In this document: positions 1 to 7,109 of the stretch, one piece after another
Position numbering within the stretch: position 1 is the first letter of the stretch
Layout of the letters: every line of letters begins with the position of its first letter
Source of the DNA: DASZMJ01 sp035551935
GTDB lineage: Bacteria > Planctomycetota > Planctomycetia > Isosphaerales > Isosphaeraceae
Direction: 5' to 3'
Assembly (NCBI GenBank): GCA_035551935.1
Contig: DASZMJ010000382.1
Coordinates: 1 to 18,552 of the forward strand
Length of the DNA stretch: 18,552 bases
The notes under the pieces: model-generated
The model's input: the letters and a program-made list of their open reading frames with translations, nothing else
Told to the model about the DNA's origin: nothing
Databases searched by the model: none
Made by a program: the position numbers and the translations under genes

Positions 1-481
1 TGATGATCTTCAGCGCGACCTCGCGGTTCAGGTCGTTGTCGCGCGCGACCCAGACCTCGCCCAGCCCCCCTTCGGCGTGCAGCCGCGAGAGCGAGTAGCG
101 GAGGGTGCCCTCCGACGGCGGCTTGACGACCGTCTCGAGCATGACGTAGCCGGCCGCGGGCGGCAGCGAGCTGAGCAACTTTCGGACCTCGGGGTCATCG
201 ACGCGGCGGATCGCGTCGCGGGCCCCGGCGTCGGCGACGGCGCCGAGGCTGGCGTGGACGTCGCCGCCGAATCGCTTGAGCTTGCGGGCGATATCGCGGT
301 CGACGTCGCGGCCGTCGTCGGCGGTCAGCACGCGGCGCTCGATCAAGACGTCCGCCAACGGCCGGTCCATCTTCAGGGCCCAGACCGCGCAGGCCTCGGC
401 GAACTGCTCCTGAGTGATCATATCCCGCTGTAAGGCGAGGACGCCGAAGAGCAGGTTGCGGTCGATGTCGACGCGGTCCAC
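1..481 (-). CDS. Serine/threonine protein kinase, N-terminal part (cut by window edge)
   Basis: Read on the minus strand from a GTG at 479-481, this gives 160 codons that run off the left edge, so only the N-terminus is visible. Residues about 133-160 are the start of a Hanks-type kinase domain: a glycine-rich loop (EGGLGEVWVARD) followed by NREVALKII, in which Lys158 is the expected ATP-anchoring lysine. Residues 1 to about 110 form an extension without membrane segments. Its helical pattern (LLFGVLALQRDMITQEQF, then DVLIERRVLTADD) resembles the accessory N-terminal domain often placed before planctomycete kinases and, loosely, the N-domains of GspE/MshE ATPases; the latter is inference. The start is supported by GGGAGG six bases upstream. 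The kinase probably phosphorylates Ser/Thr in cytoplasmic partners. The FHA-containing protein encoded just upstream is an obvious candidate reader of such phosphorylation. Kinase identity is secure; the substrate is unknown. Confidence 0.88.
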   Translation of the reverse strand, partial: MDRVDIDRNLLFGVLALQRDMITQEQFAEACAVWALKMDRPLADVLIERRVLTADDGRDVDRDIARKLKRFGGDVHASLGAVADAGARDAIRRVDDPEVRKLLSSLPPAAGYVMLETVVKPPSEGTLRYSLSRLHAEGGLGEVWVARDNDLNREVALKII

Positions 482-487
482 GACGGG

Positions 488-493
488 CCTCCC
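488..493 (-). promoter_or_regulatory. Ribosome binding site deciding the kinase GTG start
   Basis: GGGAGG on the minus strand ends six bases before the GTG at 479-481. It favours this non-ATG start over any internal codon, and the translated N-terminus that follows has the composition of real coding sequence. Confidence 0.5.
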
Positions 494-610
494 AGGTTTC
501 CACTCCGGGGCAACGTCGCCCCATCCGGGGATGCCTCGATGATAGTGGGCCGGGCCGCGCGTCGATAGGGGGCGGCGTGCTTTTCGTCCCGACAGGGCAC
601 GACGGTCGTC

Positions 611-684
611 GGGTGGCACGCCCTGCAAGGGCGTGGGCTTCGGCTGTGGCCTAGGGACCACGCCCTTGCAGGGGCGTGCCACCC
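611..684. repeat. Long palindromic repeat, family A, copy 1
   Basis: The left arm at 611-636 begins GGGTGGCACGCCCTGCAAGG. It pairs with the right arm at 658-684 across a 21-base loop; the only irregularity is one extra G in the right arm. The same arm sequence, with a single A-to-G change, forms the element at 18264-18329, so this is a dispersed element rather than a terminator of one gene. It fills most of the 214-base gap between the STAS-FHA-STAS gene and the kinase gene. Transcribed, it would form a very stable hairpin that could reduce readthrough or alter mRNA stability between the two genes; that effect is inferred. Confidence 0.85.
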
Positions 685-695
685 TGCCGCCGGGA

Positions 696-2267
696 TCAAT
701 GCCAGGGGGTCAGGACCGCGTCCTCCAGGGCCGGGTGGAACTCGACGAGCATGGGGAGCTTGACCTGCTCGAGGTAGGACTGGACGCCGGGCTGGGCGTC
801 GCAGAAGCGGAGCTCGCCGCCGGCGCGGCGGAGTCGGAGCTCGTGGGCGACGAGCATGCCGATGGCCAGGCTGGAGAGCCGGGTGACGTGGGTCAGGTGG
901 AGCACGACCCGCTTCGGCAACGGCCGGTCGAAGAGCTCGGTCAGGAGGTCGCGGAGCGGGCCGACCTGCGACTCGTCGTCGAGGTGGTGGCTCATCGGGG
1001 TCACGATCAGGACGTCCTGGAGCACCTCGGCCTTGAGCGGGCCGGGGTCGTCGCCGAGGTCGACGGGGGTGAGCCCTTCGAGGGTCGGCGGGGGCTCGGC
1101 GGCCGGCTCGTCGTCGGGGTCGGCCGGGCCGTCGTCGTCCTCGGTCAGCCAGCGGACGACCAGGTCGTCGATCCCGCCGATGCGGGCCGGGTCGATCAGG
1201 ACGGTGATCCGCAACGGGCCGACCTCGACCACGTCGCCGTCGGCCAGCCGGGCCGTCGCGGCCCGGACGACCTGGCCGTTGTGGATCGTGCCGTTGGTGC
1301 TGCCGAGGTCGCGGAGGGCCACGCGCGGCCCGTCGCGCTCGATCCGGGCGTGGTGGCGGCTGACCGTCGCGGCGATGATCCGGAGCTGGCAGTCGGCCTC
1401 GCGGCCGATGTCGAAGCGCTCCGAGGCGATCGGGATGACCGGGCTCTCGCCCCGGGCGTCGCGGATGACCAGGCCCAGGCCCGTCGGCCCGGCCCAACGG
1501 TCGGGATAGATCTCGGTCTCCTCCTCGGTCGCCGGGGCGTCGGCCTCGGCGACGACCGGCAGGTCGACGCGGGTCTCGGCCTCGGCGGCGGGCTGGGCCA
1601 GCGCCGCGGAGAGCGAGGAGAGGATCGTCACCGGCAGGGCCGTCGCGGCGGGGCCGCCGGGCCAGGGGAAATCCACGGCCGAGTGCTCGTCGACGAACGT
1701 GGCGATCTCCCGCGAGAGGCCCAGAATCCCGAAGATCTCGGCGACCTGCGGCTGGAGGCCGCAGATCCGGAGCATGCCGCCGAGGAACTCGGTGCAGCGC
1801 CGATAGGCCTTGGCCAGGGCGGCGACGCCCAGGCTCGACAGCCGCTCGACCCGGCTCAGGTCCAGCACGATCCGCCGCAATCCGGCCTCGATGAGCGCGG
1901 CCAGCTCGTCGGCCAGCTCGACGATGAGCGCCTCGCGGACGAGGCTGGCGTCGCCGAGCCGGACGATCGTCACCCCGCGCCTCGTGGTCGTGTGGAACCG
2001 CGACCACTTCTCGGTGCCGAGCGGCCGGCCGGAGGCGGTGGTCGACGCCCTCGGCCCCTGGGCCGGGACCTTGCGCAGGCTCGGGAGGTCGTCGAAGGAG
2101 AAGGGGAGCCCCGACCCCCGGGCGCCGGGGGGCCGGTCGTCGAGGTGGCAGACGATCCAGTCCTCGATCTTTTGGTCGGCCTCCCGGTCGTGCCCGTCGG
2201 CGACGGCCAGGGCGCCGGGGCCGATCGGGCTCGACAGGTCGTCCAGGAAGGGGTCGTCGGGCCGCAT
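696..2267 (-). CDS. STAS-FHA-STAS domain signalling protein
   Basis: This is a 523-aa soluble protein. Residues about 96-195 form a STAS domain with the loop LSRVERLSSLGVAAL. Residues about 264-356 form an FHA domain with FDIGRE, SRHHARIE, DLGSTNG and the following NG, which are the residues that contact phosphothreonine in this fold. Residues about 415-515 form a second STAS domain (LTHVTRLSSLAIGML). Acidic, Pro/Ala-rich linkers join the domains. STAS domains act as anti-sigma-factor antagonists or scaffold modules switched by Ser/Thr phosphorylation; both loops keep the SS pair where SpoIIAA-type proteins are phosphorylated. FHA domains bind phosphothreonine peptides. The ATG at 2265-2267 is chosen because the frame further upstream (to 2483) has low-complexity, non-protein-like composition; the SD there is weak. 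The gene sits upstream of, and in the same direction as, the kinase gene. Domain calls are strong; the partner sigma factor or target is unknown. Confidence 0.87.
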   Translation of the reverse strand: MRPDDPFLDDLSSPIGPGALAVADGHDREADQKIEDWIVCHLDDRPPGARGSGLPFSFDDLPSLRKVPAQGPRASTTASGRPLGTEKWSRFHTTTRRGVTIVRLGDASLVREALIVELADELAALIEAGLRRIVLDLSRVERLSSLGVAALAKAYRRCTEFLGGMLRICGLQPQVAEIFGILGLSREIATFVDEHSAVDFPWPGGPAATALPVTILSSLSAALAQPAAEAETRVDLPVVAEADAPATEEETEIYPDRWAGPTGLGLVIRDARGESPVIPIASERFDIGREADCQLRIIAATVSRHHARIERDGPRVALRDLGSTNGTIHNGQVVRAATARLADGDVVEVGPLRITVLIDPARIGGIDDLVVRWLTEDDDGPADPDDEPAAEPPPTLEGLTPVDLGDDPGPLKAEVLQDVLIVTPMSHHLDDESQVGPLRDLLTELFDRPLPKRVVLHLTHVTRLSSLAIGMLVAHELRLRRAGGELRFCDAQPGVQSYLEQVKLPMLVEFHPALEDAVLTPWH

Positions 2268-2773
2268 GGGGGGGACTCGCTTTGCTTTGCGTGGATCTGT
2301 TCCGGGCGCGCAACGTCCCCGCCGCCGGCCGCCCGTGCAACGAGTCGACCCGGAACCAAGGGCGCGACAACGCCGTCGCGACCGCCGGGGCGGCTCGCCG
2401 GTGCTCGGGGCGGACGGGAGGTCCGCGCAGGTTGGTTTCCCAGGCCCGGGGGCCAGGGTCGGCCCCGGGTAGGACTCGGACATCGAGCGTCTCTACACGA
2501 CTATCGGCGTTGAATCCGCGCCGGCCGTCCCCGAATCTTTCCGGCCTTCGTTCGACGCCGGCAAGGCCGCGGGTTCTCTCTGATCTGGAAACGACTTGCG
2601 GCGATTCGACCGGGCGCCGTCCCGGGCCACCGGCGGGCCTTGATGGGTTCGACCCCCTTTCCTTTCGGCCCTCCGACTGCTAGAGTGTTCGATTCCTCAA
2701 CGACGGAGCCGAGGACGTTTCCCGAAGCCAGCCGCGCCCGTCGCGCCGACTGCCCCGCCCCCGAGGTCGCCGG
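2268..2773. other. Gene-free divergent intergenic region
   Basis: This 506-base stretch separates the minus-strand STAS-FHA-STAS gene from plus-strand aroF, so it should hold promoters for both. Open frames here translate to Arg/Pro/Gly-rich sequence without domain character, so no gene is called. No long hairpin or repeat is seen. One weak promoter-like match toward aroF is listed separately. Confidence 0.6.
2658..2686 (+). promoter_or_regulatory. Possible promoter for aroF-tpiA
   Basis: An extended -10-like element, TGC followed by TAGAGT at 2681-2686, matches TATAAT at four of six positions. At the standard 17-base spacing lies TTTCCT (2658-2663), which matches TTGACA at only three of six. 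Transcription would begin near 2693, giving an 80-base leader for aroF. Chance matches of this quality are common, and planctomycete promoters are poorly defined, so this is tentative. Confidence 0.22.
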
Positions 2774-3811
2774 ATGATCATCGTCTTGAAGCCCCACCCC
2801 ACCGTCGAGCAGGTCCAGCACGTCCTCGACCGGATCGAGGAGCTGGGATTCACGCCCCACCTGAGCAAGGGGGTGTCGCGGACGATCATCGGCGTCATCG
2901 GCGACGAGGAGAAGCTCCAGGTCGAGCCGCTCCAGGCGATCGACGGCGTCGAGAGCGTGGTGCCGATCCTCAAGCCGTACAAGATCGCCAGCCGCGAGTT
3001 CCACGCCGAGGACTCGGTCGTCGAGGTCCGCGGGGTCCGGGTCGGCGGCGGCCACCTGGCGATGATCGCCGGGCCGTGTGCGATCGAGTCGGAGGAGCGG
3101 CTCTTCGAGATCGCCGAGCACGTCCGCGACGCCGGGGCCAACATCCTCCGCGGCGGGGCGTTCAAGCCGCGGACCAGCCCATACAGCTTCCAGGGGCTCG
3201 GCGAGGAGGGGCTCCGCATCCTCAAAGGCGCCGGCGAGCGGTTCGGCATGCCGACGGTGACCGAGGTCATGGACCCCCGCCACGTCGACCTCGTCGAGCG
3301 GTACGCCGACATCATGCAGGTCGGCGCCCGGAACATGCAGAACTTCGAGCTGCTCAAGGAGGTCGGCAAGACCCGGACCCCCGTGCTCCTGAAGCGGGGG
3401 ATGAGCGCGACGGTCAAGGACCTGCTCATGTCGGCCGAATACGTGCTCTCGCAGGGCAACCGCCGGGTCATCCTCTGCGAGCGGGGGGTCCGGACCTTCG
3501 AGGACTCGACGCGGAACATGCTCGACCTGTCGAGCGTGCCGAACGTCAAGGGGCAGAGCCACCTGCCGATCATCGTCGACCCGAGCCACGCCACCGGCCG
3601 GCCCGACCTGATCCCGGCCCTGGCGCGGGCGAGCGTCGCGGCCGGGGCCGACGGCGTGCACGTCGAGGTCCACTCGTGCCCCGAGAAGGCCCTCTCCGAC
3701 GGCCCGCAGGCCCTGTTGCCGGCGCAGTATGCCCGGCTCATGGACGACCTGCGGCACCTGGCCGAGGTCCTGGGCAAGTCGATCGACGCCAGCGCGGGAG
3801 TCGCGGTCTGA
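2774..3811 (+). CDS. aroF: 3-deoxy-7-phosphoheptulonate (DAHP) synthase
   Basis: This 345-aa protein catalyses the first step of the shikimate pathway: phosphoenolpyruvate plus erythrose 4-phosphate to DAHP, in the cytoplasm. Residues 1-70 are a ferredoxin-like N-terminal domain (MIIVLKPHPT...), the regulatory domain of type I-beta enzymes such as that of Thermotoga maritima, where it mediates aromatic amino-acid feedback. The TIM barrel follows, with AGPCAIES at 99-105, GGAFKPRTSPYSFQG at 127-141, LLKRGMSAT at 205-213 and DPSHATGRPDL at 269-279. The expected metal ligands are present as Cys102, His272, Glu298 and Asp309. The length fits the family. GAGG lies seven bases before the ATG. The stop overlaps the tpiA start as TGATG, suggesting translational coupling, although the pathways differ. 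The exact symbol (aroF, aroG or aroA) varies by organism. Confidence 0.95.
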   Translation: MIIVLKPHPTVEQVQHVLDRIEELGFTPHLSKGVSRTIIGVIGDEEKLQVEPLQAIDGVESVVPILKPYKIASREFHAEDSVVEVRGVRVGGGHLAMIAGPCAIESEERLFEIAEHVRDAGANILRGGAFKPRTSPYSFQGLGEEGLRILKGAGERFGMPTVTEVMDPRHVDLVERYADIMQVGARNMQNFELLKEVGKTRTPVLLKRGMSATVKDLLMSAEYVLSQGNRRVILCERGVRTFEDSTRNMLDLSSVPNVKGQSHLPIIVDPSHATGRPDLIPALARASVAAGADGVHVEVHSCPEKALSDGPQALLPAQYARLMDDLRHLAEVLGKSIDASAGVAV

Positions 3812-4599
3812 TGGGTCTGCGAACGCTGTTCATCGCCGGCAACTGGAAGATGAACCCGGCCGACCTCGACGGGGCGGTGGCCCTGGCCGAGGCGGTCAAG
3901 GTCGGCGTCGGCCAGGACGTGACGGCGCGGGTGGCCGTCTGCCCGCCGGCCGTCTACTTGCACCGGATCGACCAGGTCCTGGCCAACTCGCCGATCGGCC
4001 TCGGCGGCCAGAACATGCACTGGAAGGCCGACGGCGCCTACACCGGCGAGACCTCCGGGGCGATGCTGGTCGACGCCGGCTGCACCCACGTCATCCTCGG
4101 CCACAGCGAGCGCCGGCACGGCCTGGGGGAGACCGACGCCATGGTCAACCTCAAGCTCCACGCCGCCCTCGGCGTCGCGCTGATCCCGATCGTCTGCGTC
4201 GGCGAGACCCGGGCCCAGCGCGAGGCGGGGCAGACCTTCGAGGTCGTCGGCGGCCAGCTCGCCGGCTCGCTCGCGGGCCTGACCCCCGAGCAGATGGTCG
4301 GGGTCGTGCTGGCCTATGAGCCGGTCTGGGCGATCGGCACCGGCCTGACGGCCCGGCCCGAGCAGGCGGAGGAGGTCCACGACTTCCTCCGGAATCGGCT
4401 GGCCGCGCAGTTCGACGCGGCGACGGCGGCCCGGGTCGTCGTCCAGTACGGGGGGAGCGTCAAGCCGGAGAACGCGGCCGACCTGCTGGCCCGCCCCGAC
4501 ATCGACGGCTGCCTCGTCGGCGGCGCCAGCCTCAAGGCGGCCGACTTCCTGGCCATCGTCCAGGCCGCCCGCGACGTGACCCGCCGGGGCAAGCCCTGA
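3811..4599 (+). CDS. tpiA: Triosephosphate isomerase
   Basis: This 262-aa cytoplasmic glycolytic enzyme interconverts dihydroxyacetone phosphate and glyceraldehyde 3-phosphate. The N-terminus FIAGNWKMN gives Lys13, HSERR gives the electrophilic His98, and AYEPVWAIGTG gives the catalytic base Glu170 followed by flexible loop 6. The phosphate-binding YGGSVKPEN is at about 213-221 and LVGGASL at 235-241. The length is normal and all catalytic residues are present. The ATG overlaps the aroF stop by one base (TGATG), so ribosomes may reinitiate; there is no separate strong SD. A perfect 15-bp hairpin begins one base after the stop. secG follows 127 bases downstream; tpiA-secG adjacency is seen in many bacteria. 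Confidence 0.97.
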   Translation: MGLRTLFIAGNWKMNPADLDGAVALAEAVKVGVGQDVTARVAVCPPAVYLHRIDQVLANSPIGLGGQNMHWKADGAYTGETSGAMLVDAGCTHVILGHSERRHGLGETDAMVNLKLHAALGVALIPIVCVGETRAQREAGQTFEVVGGQLAGSLAGLTPEQMVGVVLAYEPVWAIGTGLTARPEQAEEVHDFLRNRLAAQFDAATAARVVVQYGGSVKPENAADLLARPDIDGCLVGGASLKAADFLAIVQAARDVTRRGKP

Positions 4600-4653
4600 G
4601 GACGGGCTGGGGACTGGCCCCGAGTCGTCGAGGTGCCTGTCCCCAGCCCGTCC
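4600..4653. terminator. Perfect 15-bp hairpin after tpiA, terminator or dispersed repeat
   Basis: GGACGGGCTGGGGAC at 4600-4614 pairs perfectly with 4639-4653 across a 24-base loop, starting directly after the tpiA stop. There is no T-run, so it is not a classical intrinsic terminator. It could attenuate readthrough into secG, protect the tpiA mRNA 3' end, or be another member of the palindromic repeats found elsewhere in this window. Confidence 0.5.
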
Positions 4654-4726
4654 GGGAGCCCCAACCGAAGTAGGACGGACCCGACCCGAACGCCCGCCGC
4701 CTTCCCCGGAACCGAGGACCCCGACC

Positions 4727-5206
4727 GTGTCGTGGCTCACCACCCTGCTCAACGTGCTGCTCGTCCTGACCTCGATCTTCCTGATCCTGCTGATCCTGAT
4801 CCAGCGCGGCAAAGGGGGGGGCCTGGCCGGCGCCTTCGGCGGCGTCGGCGGCTCCAGTGCCTTCGGCACCAAGGCCGGCGACGTCTTCACCAAGATCACC
4901 ATCCGCACGGCCCTCGTCTGGTTCCTGCTGAACATGCTGCTGGTCTACGGCATGTCCCGGAACCAGCCGTCGTTGCTCTCCGGGGGCAAGGCGCCGGCGT
5001 CGGCCTCCAAGGGGGACGGGACGAAGTCGGGCACGCCCGACGTGCCGGCCCCGGTGCTCGAGAAGGGCACGTTGCCGCCGGCGGGCAAGGGCACCGCGGG
5101 TTCGAAGGCGGGCGCCGGCCTGCCCCCGGTCGAGGTGCCCAGGGCGGCCGGGCCGGACGCCCCGTTGCCGACCCCGATCCCGCCCCCGGGCTCCAAGGGC
5201 CGTTGA
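4727..5206 (+). CDS. secG: Preprotein translocase subunit SecG
   Basis: This 159-aa inner-membrane subunit of the SecYEG channel stimulates SecA-driven protein export. Residues about 3-25 are the first membrane helix. They are followed by the family signature LIQRGKGGGLAGAFGG, then GGSSAFGTKAGDVFTKIT, and a second helix at about 59-76 ending in MSRNQP. The Gly-rich loop between helices is diagnostic. The remaining 80 residues are a Pro/Ala/Gly/Lys-rich tail of low complexity, which makes this protein roughly twice the length of a typical SecG of about 75-110 residues. Translation starts at GTG, with GAGG nine bases upstream. The neighbours are tpiA upstream and yicC 12 bases downstream. Confidence 0.93.
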   Translation: MSWLTTLLNVLLVLTSIFLILLILIQRGKGGGLAGAFGGVGGSSAFGTKAGDVFTKITIRTALVWFLLNMLLVYGMSRNQPSLLSGGKAPASASKGDGTKSGTPDVPAPVLEKGTLPPAGKGTAGSKAGAGLPPVEVPRAAGPDAPLPTPIPPPGSKGR

Positions 5207-5218
5207 GGCGAGGTTGCC

Positions 5219-6088
5219 GTGCTGTTGAGTATGACCGGCTTCGGCGCCGCGCGGCTCCAGGACGACCGCTGGACGGTCGAGGTGGAGGTCCGCGCCGTCA
5301 ACAACCGCCACCTCAAGCTCTCGGCCCGGATCAGCGAGCCGTACAGCGTCCTGGAGCCCGAGCTGGAGCGCCTGGTCCGCGAGCACGTCCGCCGCGGCAC
5401 CGTCCAGCTCGGCCTCCGGGTCGACCGGCCGAGGAAGGCCGAGGACTACCGCCTCAACACCGTCGCGTTGGCGAGCTACCGCGACCAGCTCCGCGCCCTG
5501 GAGTCGGGCCCGGTCCCGCTTTCGGCCCTCCTTTCCTTGCCCGGCGTCGTCGAGGAGCGCCGGGGGCCCGTCGGCGACCCGCACGACGACTGGCCGGCGC
5601 TGTCGAGCCTCGTCGCCGAGGCGTTGGGCCAGCTCCAGCGCACCCGGGCCGAGGAGGGCCGCGCGATGGCCGACGAGCTCCTGAGCCTCGCGAGCCAGGC
5701 CGCCGACCACCTCGAACGGATCGCCGCCCGCGGGCCCGAGGTCATCGCCGCGTACCACGACCGGCTCACCGCCCGCGTCCAGGGCCTGATCGAGGCCAAG
5801 GGGGTCTCGATCGAGCCCCGCGACCTGATCCGCGAGGTCGCCATCCTCGCCGAGCGGGCCGACGTCGCCGAGGAGATCACCCGCCTCCGCGCCCACTTCG
5901 CCCAGTTCGTCGCCGTCGTCGCCGAGCCCGAGAGCGCCGGCCGCAAGCTCGAGTTCATCGTCCAGGAGATGGGCCGCGAGACCAACACCATCGGCTCCAA
6001 GGCCAACGACGTCGAGATCACCCGCGACGTCGTCGCCATCAAAGGGCTGCTCGAGAAGATCCGCGAACTGATCCAGAACATCGAATGA
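5219..6088 (+). CDS. yicC: YicC/YloC family endoribonuclease
   Basis: This 289-aa protein is a member of the YicC/YloC family, RNA-binding proteins with reported endoribonuclease activity and a role in RNA turnover. The N-terminal signature MTGFGAA is at residues 5-11, with VRAVNNRHLKLSARI nearby. The C-terminal DUF1732-type region contains KLEFIVQEMGRETNTIGSKA and ends in AIKGLLEKIRELIQNIE, as usual for the family. The start is a GTG giving MLLSMTGFG, which matches the spacing of the signature from the N-terminus in homologues. An AGGCGAGG-like SD precedes it by about five bases. The order yicC-gmk-rpoZ is conserved in many bacteria and supports the call. A 63-base adenine-free tract separates it from gmk. 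Confidence 0.94.
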   Translation: MLLSMTGFGAARLQDDRWTVEVEVRAVNNRHLKLSARISEPYSVLEPELERLVREHVRRGTVQLGLRVDRPRKAEDYRLNTVALASYRDQLRALESGPVPLSALLSLPGVVEERRGPVGDPHDDWPALSSLVAEALGQLQRTRAEEGRAMADELLSLASQAADHLERIAARGPEVIAAYHDRLTARVQGLIEAKGVSIEPRDLIREVAILAERADVAEEITRLRAHFAQFVAVVAEPESAGRKLEFIVQEMGRETNTIGSKANDVEITRDVVAIKGLLEKIRELIQNIE

Positions 6089-6089
6089 G

Positions 6090-6152
6090 TCCCTCTGTCC
6101 TCTGTCTTCTGCCCTTTTCCCTCTGTCTTCTGTCTTCTGTCCTCTGCCCTCC
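6090..6152 (+). repeat. Adenine-free pyrimidine-rich repeat tract
   Basis: The plus strand contains no A over 63 bases; apart from seven G residues, each within CTG, it is entirely C and T. CCTCTGTCTTCTG occurs twice as a perfect 13-base direct repeat (6099-6111 and 6120-6132), and shorter CTGTCYTCTG variants fill the rest. It lies between the yicC stop and the gmk ribosome binding site. Composition and strand bias are unlike the surrounding coding DNA. Its function is unknown. Confidence 0.75.
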
Positions 6153-6153
6153 G

Positions 6154-6159
6154 AAGGGG
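6154..6159 (+). promoter_or_regulatory. Ribosome binding site deciding the gmk TTG start
   Basis: AAGGGG lies eight bases before the TTG at 6168-6170. No ATG or GTG occurs in frame before the P-loop at a position that would keep the N-terminal beta strand, so this site supports the rare TTG start. Confidence 0.45.
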
Positions 6160-6167
6160 CCGCCGCC

Positions 6168-6761
6168 TTGTCCGATCCGAGCTGGGAGGAGCTGCCGGGC
6201 CGTTTATTCGTGGTCTCGGGCCCGTCGGGCGCGGGCAAGAGCACGGTCGCGCGCAGGGTCGTGGAGCGGGGGGATGTCCGGGCGCGGCTGTCGGTCTCGG
6301 CGACGACCCGGGCACCCCGGGGCGGCGAGGTGGCCGGGGTCGATTATGAGTTCCTGTCGAGGGACGCATTTGAAGGGTTGCGCGACCGGGGCGAGTTCCT
6401 CGAGTGGGCCGAGGTCCACGGGCACCTCTACGGCACGCCGCTCGGCCCGATCCGGCGGGCCTTGGCCGAGGGAGACTGCGTCATCCTGGTCATCGACGTG
6501 CAAGGCGGCCAGCTCGTGCGGCGCCGGGTCTCGAACGCGGTGCTGGTCTTCCTGCACGCGCCGAGCCTCGAGGTGCTCGAGGCCCGCCTCCGGGCCCGCG
6601 GCACCGACGACGAGGCGACGATCCGCCGCCGCCTCGAGAACGCCCGCCGCGAGATCGAGCTGGCCGAGCGGCATTACCCGATCCACCTGGTCAACGACGA
6701 CATCGACCGGGCCGTCCGGGACCTGGCGTCCCTGATGGCCCGTTCCGGTTGCGGAGGATAG
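6168..6761 (+). CDS. gmk: Guanylate kinase
   Basis: This 197-aa cytoplasmic enzyme phosphorylates GMP to GDP with ATP, an essential step in purine nucleotide and (p)ppGpp supply. The P-loop SGPSGAGKST lies at residues 17-26. The GMP-binding pattern SVSATTRAPRGGEVAGVDYEFL at about 42-63 is split here only for description and carries Arg48, Arg51 and Tyr60. EFLEWAEVHGHLYGTP and the strand VILVIDVQGG follow, then a lid region rich in arginine (RARGTDDEATIRRRLENA). The length is normal. The start is TTG, with AAGGGG upstream. The stop overlaps the SD of rpoZ, whose ATG is only six bases further on, so gmk and rpoZ are probably co-translated from one message. All catalytic residues appear intact. 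Confidence 0.95.
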   Translation: MSDPSWEELPGRLFVVSGPSGAGKSTVARRVVERGDVRARLSVSATTRAPRGGEVAGVDYEFLSRDAFEGLRDRGEFLEWAEVHGHLYGTPLGPIRRALAEGDCVILVIDVQGGQLVRRRVSNAVLVFLHAPSLEVLEARLRARGTDDEATIRRRLENARREIELAERHYPIHLVNDDIDRAVRDLASLMARSGCGG

Positions 6762-6767
6762 CCCGAG

Positions 6768-7037
6768 ATGCTCGAAGAATTGAAGGAAGAAGAGATCGTC
6801 AACAAGGTCGGCGGCCGCTTCAAGCTCTCGACCCTGATCCAGAAGCGGATGATCGCCCTGAACCAGGGCGCCCGTCCCCTCGTCGACCTGCGGACCCCGG
6901 ACAAGATGGCGATCGTCATCCAGGAGATCATGCAGAACAAGATCTACCTCGATCTCACCGGCAACCTCCAGACCCGCGACGTCACCGAGGAGGCCGAGGA
7001 GGGGGGCACCGTCGACCTGTCGCAGCCCTCCGAGTGA
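6768..7037 (+). CDS. rpoZ: DNA-directed RNA polymerase omega subunit
   Basis: This 89-aa small subunit of RNA polymerase helps fold and latch the beta' subunit. The core pattern VGGRFKLSTLIQKRMIALNQ (residues 14-33), followed by GARPLVD, matches the omega signature in which a short helix-rich segment carries a basic LxxRARxLxxG-like motif. The IVIQEIMQNKIYLD segment and acidic C-terminus are also typical. GGAGG at 6753-6757 precedes the ATG by ten bases. The position directly after gmk, which follows yicC, is the standard gene order. Divergence from proteobacterial RpoZ means the call relies partly on context. Confidence 0.88.
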   Translation: MLEELKEEEIVNKVGGRFKLSTLIQKRMIALNQGARPLVDLRTPDKMAIVIQEIMQNKIYLDLTGNLQTRDVTEEAEEGGTVDLSQPSE

Positions 7038-7109
7038 CGAACCTTCCCCCCTCGCCCCCTGGGCAGACCGGCCGTCACTCTCGGGGCGGCGCCGTCGGCC
7101 CGGCTTCGT

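Noticed and set aside
2282..2683. Possible 133-aa gene in the gap upstream of aroF
   Set aside because: There is no SD and no domain, the translation is biased, and it overlaps the expected promoter region.
2680..4935. Minus-strand open frame of 751 codons opposite aroF, tpiA and secG
   Set aside because: It opposes three genes with full catalytic motifs, and its translation is low-complexity.
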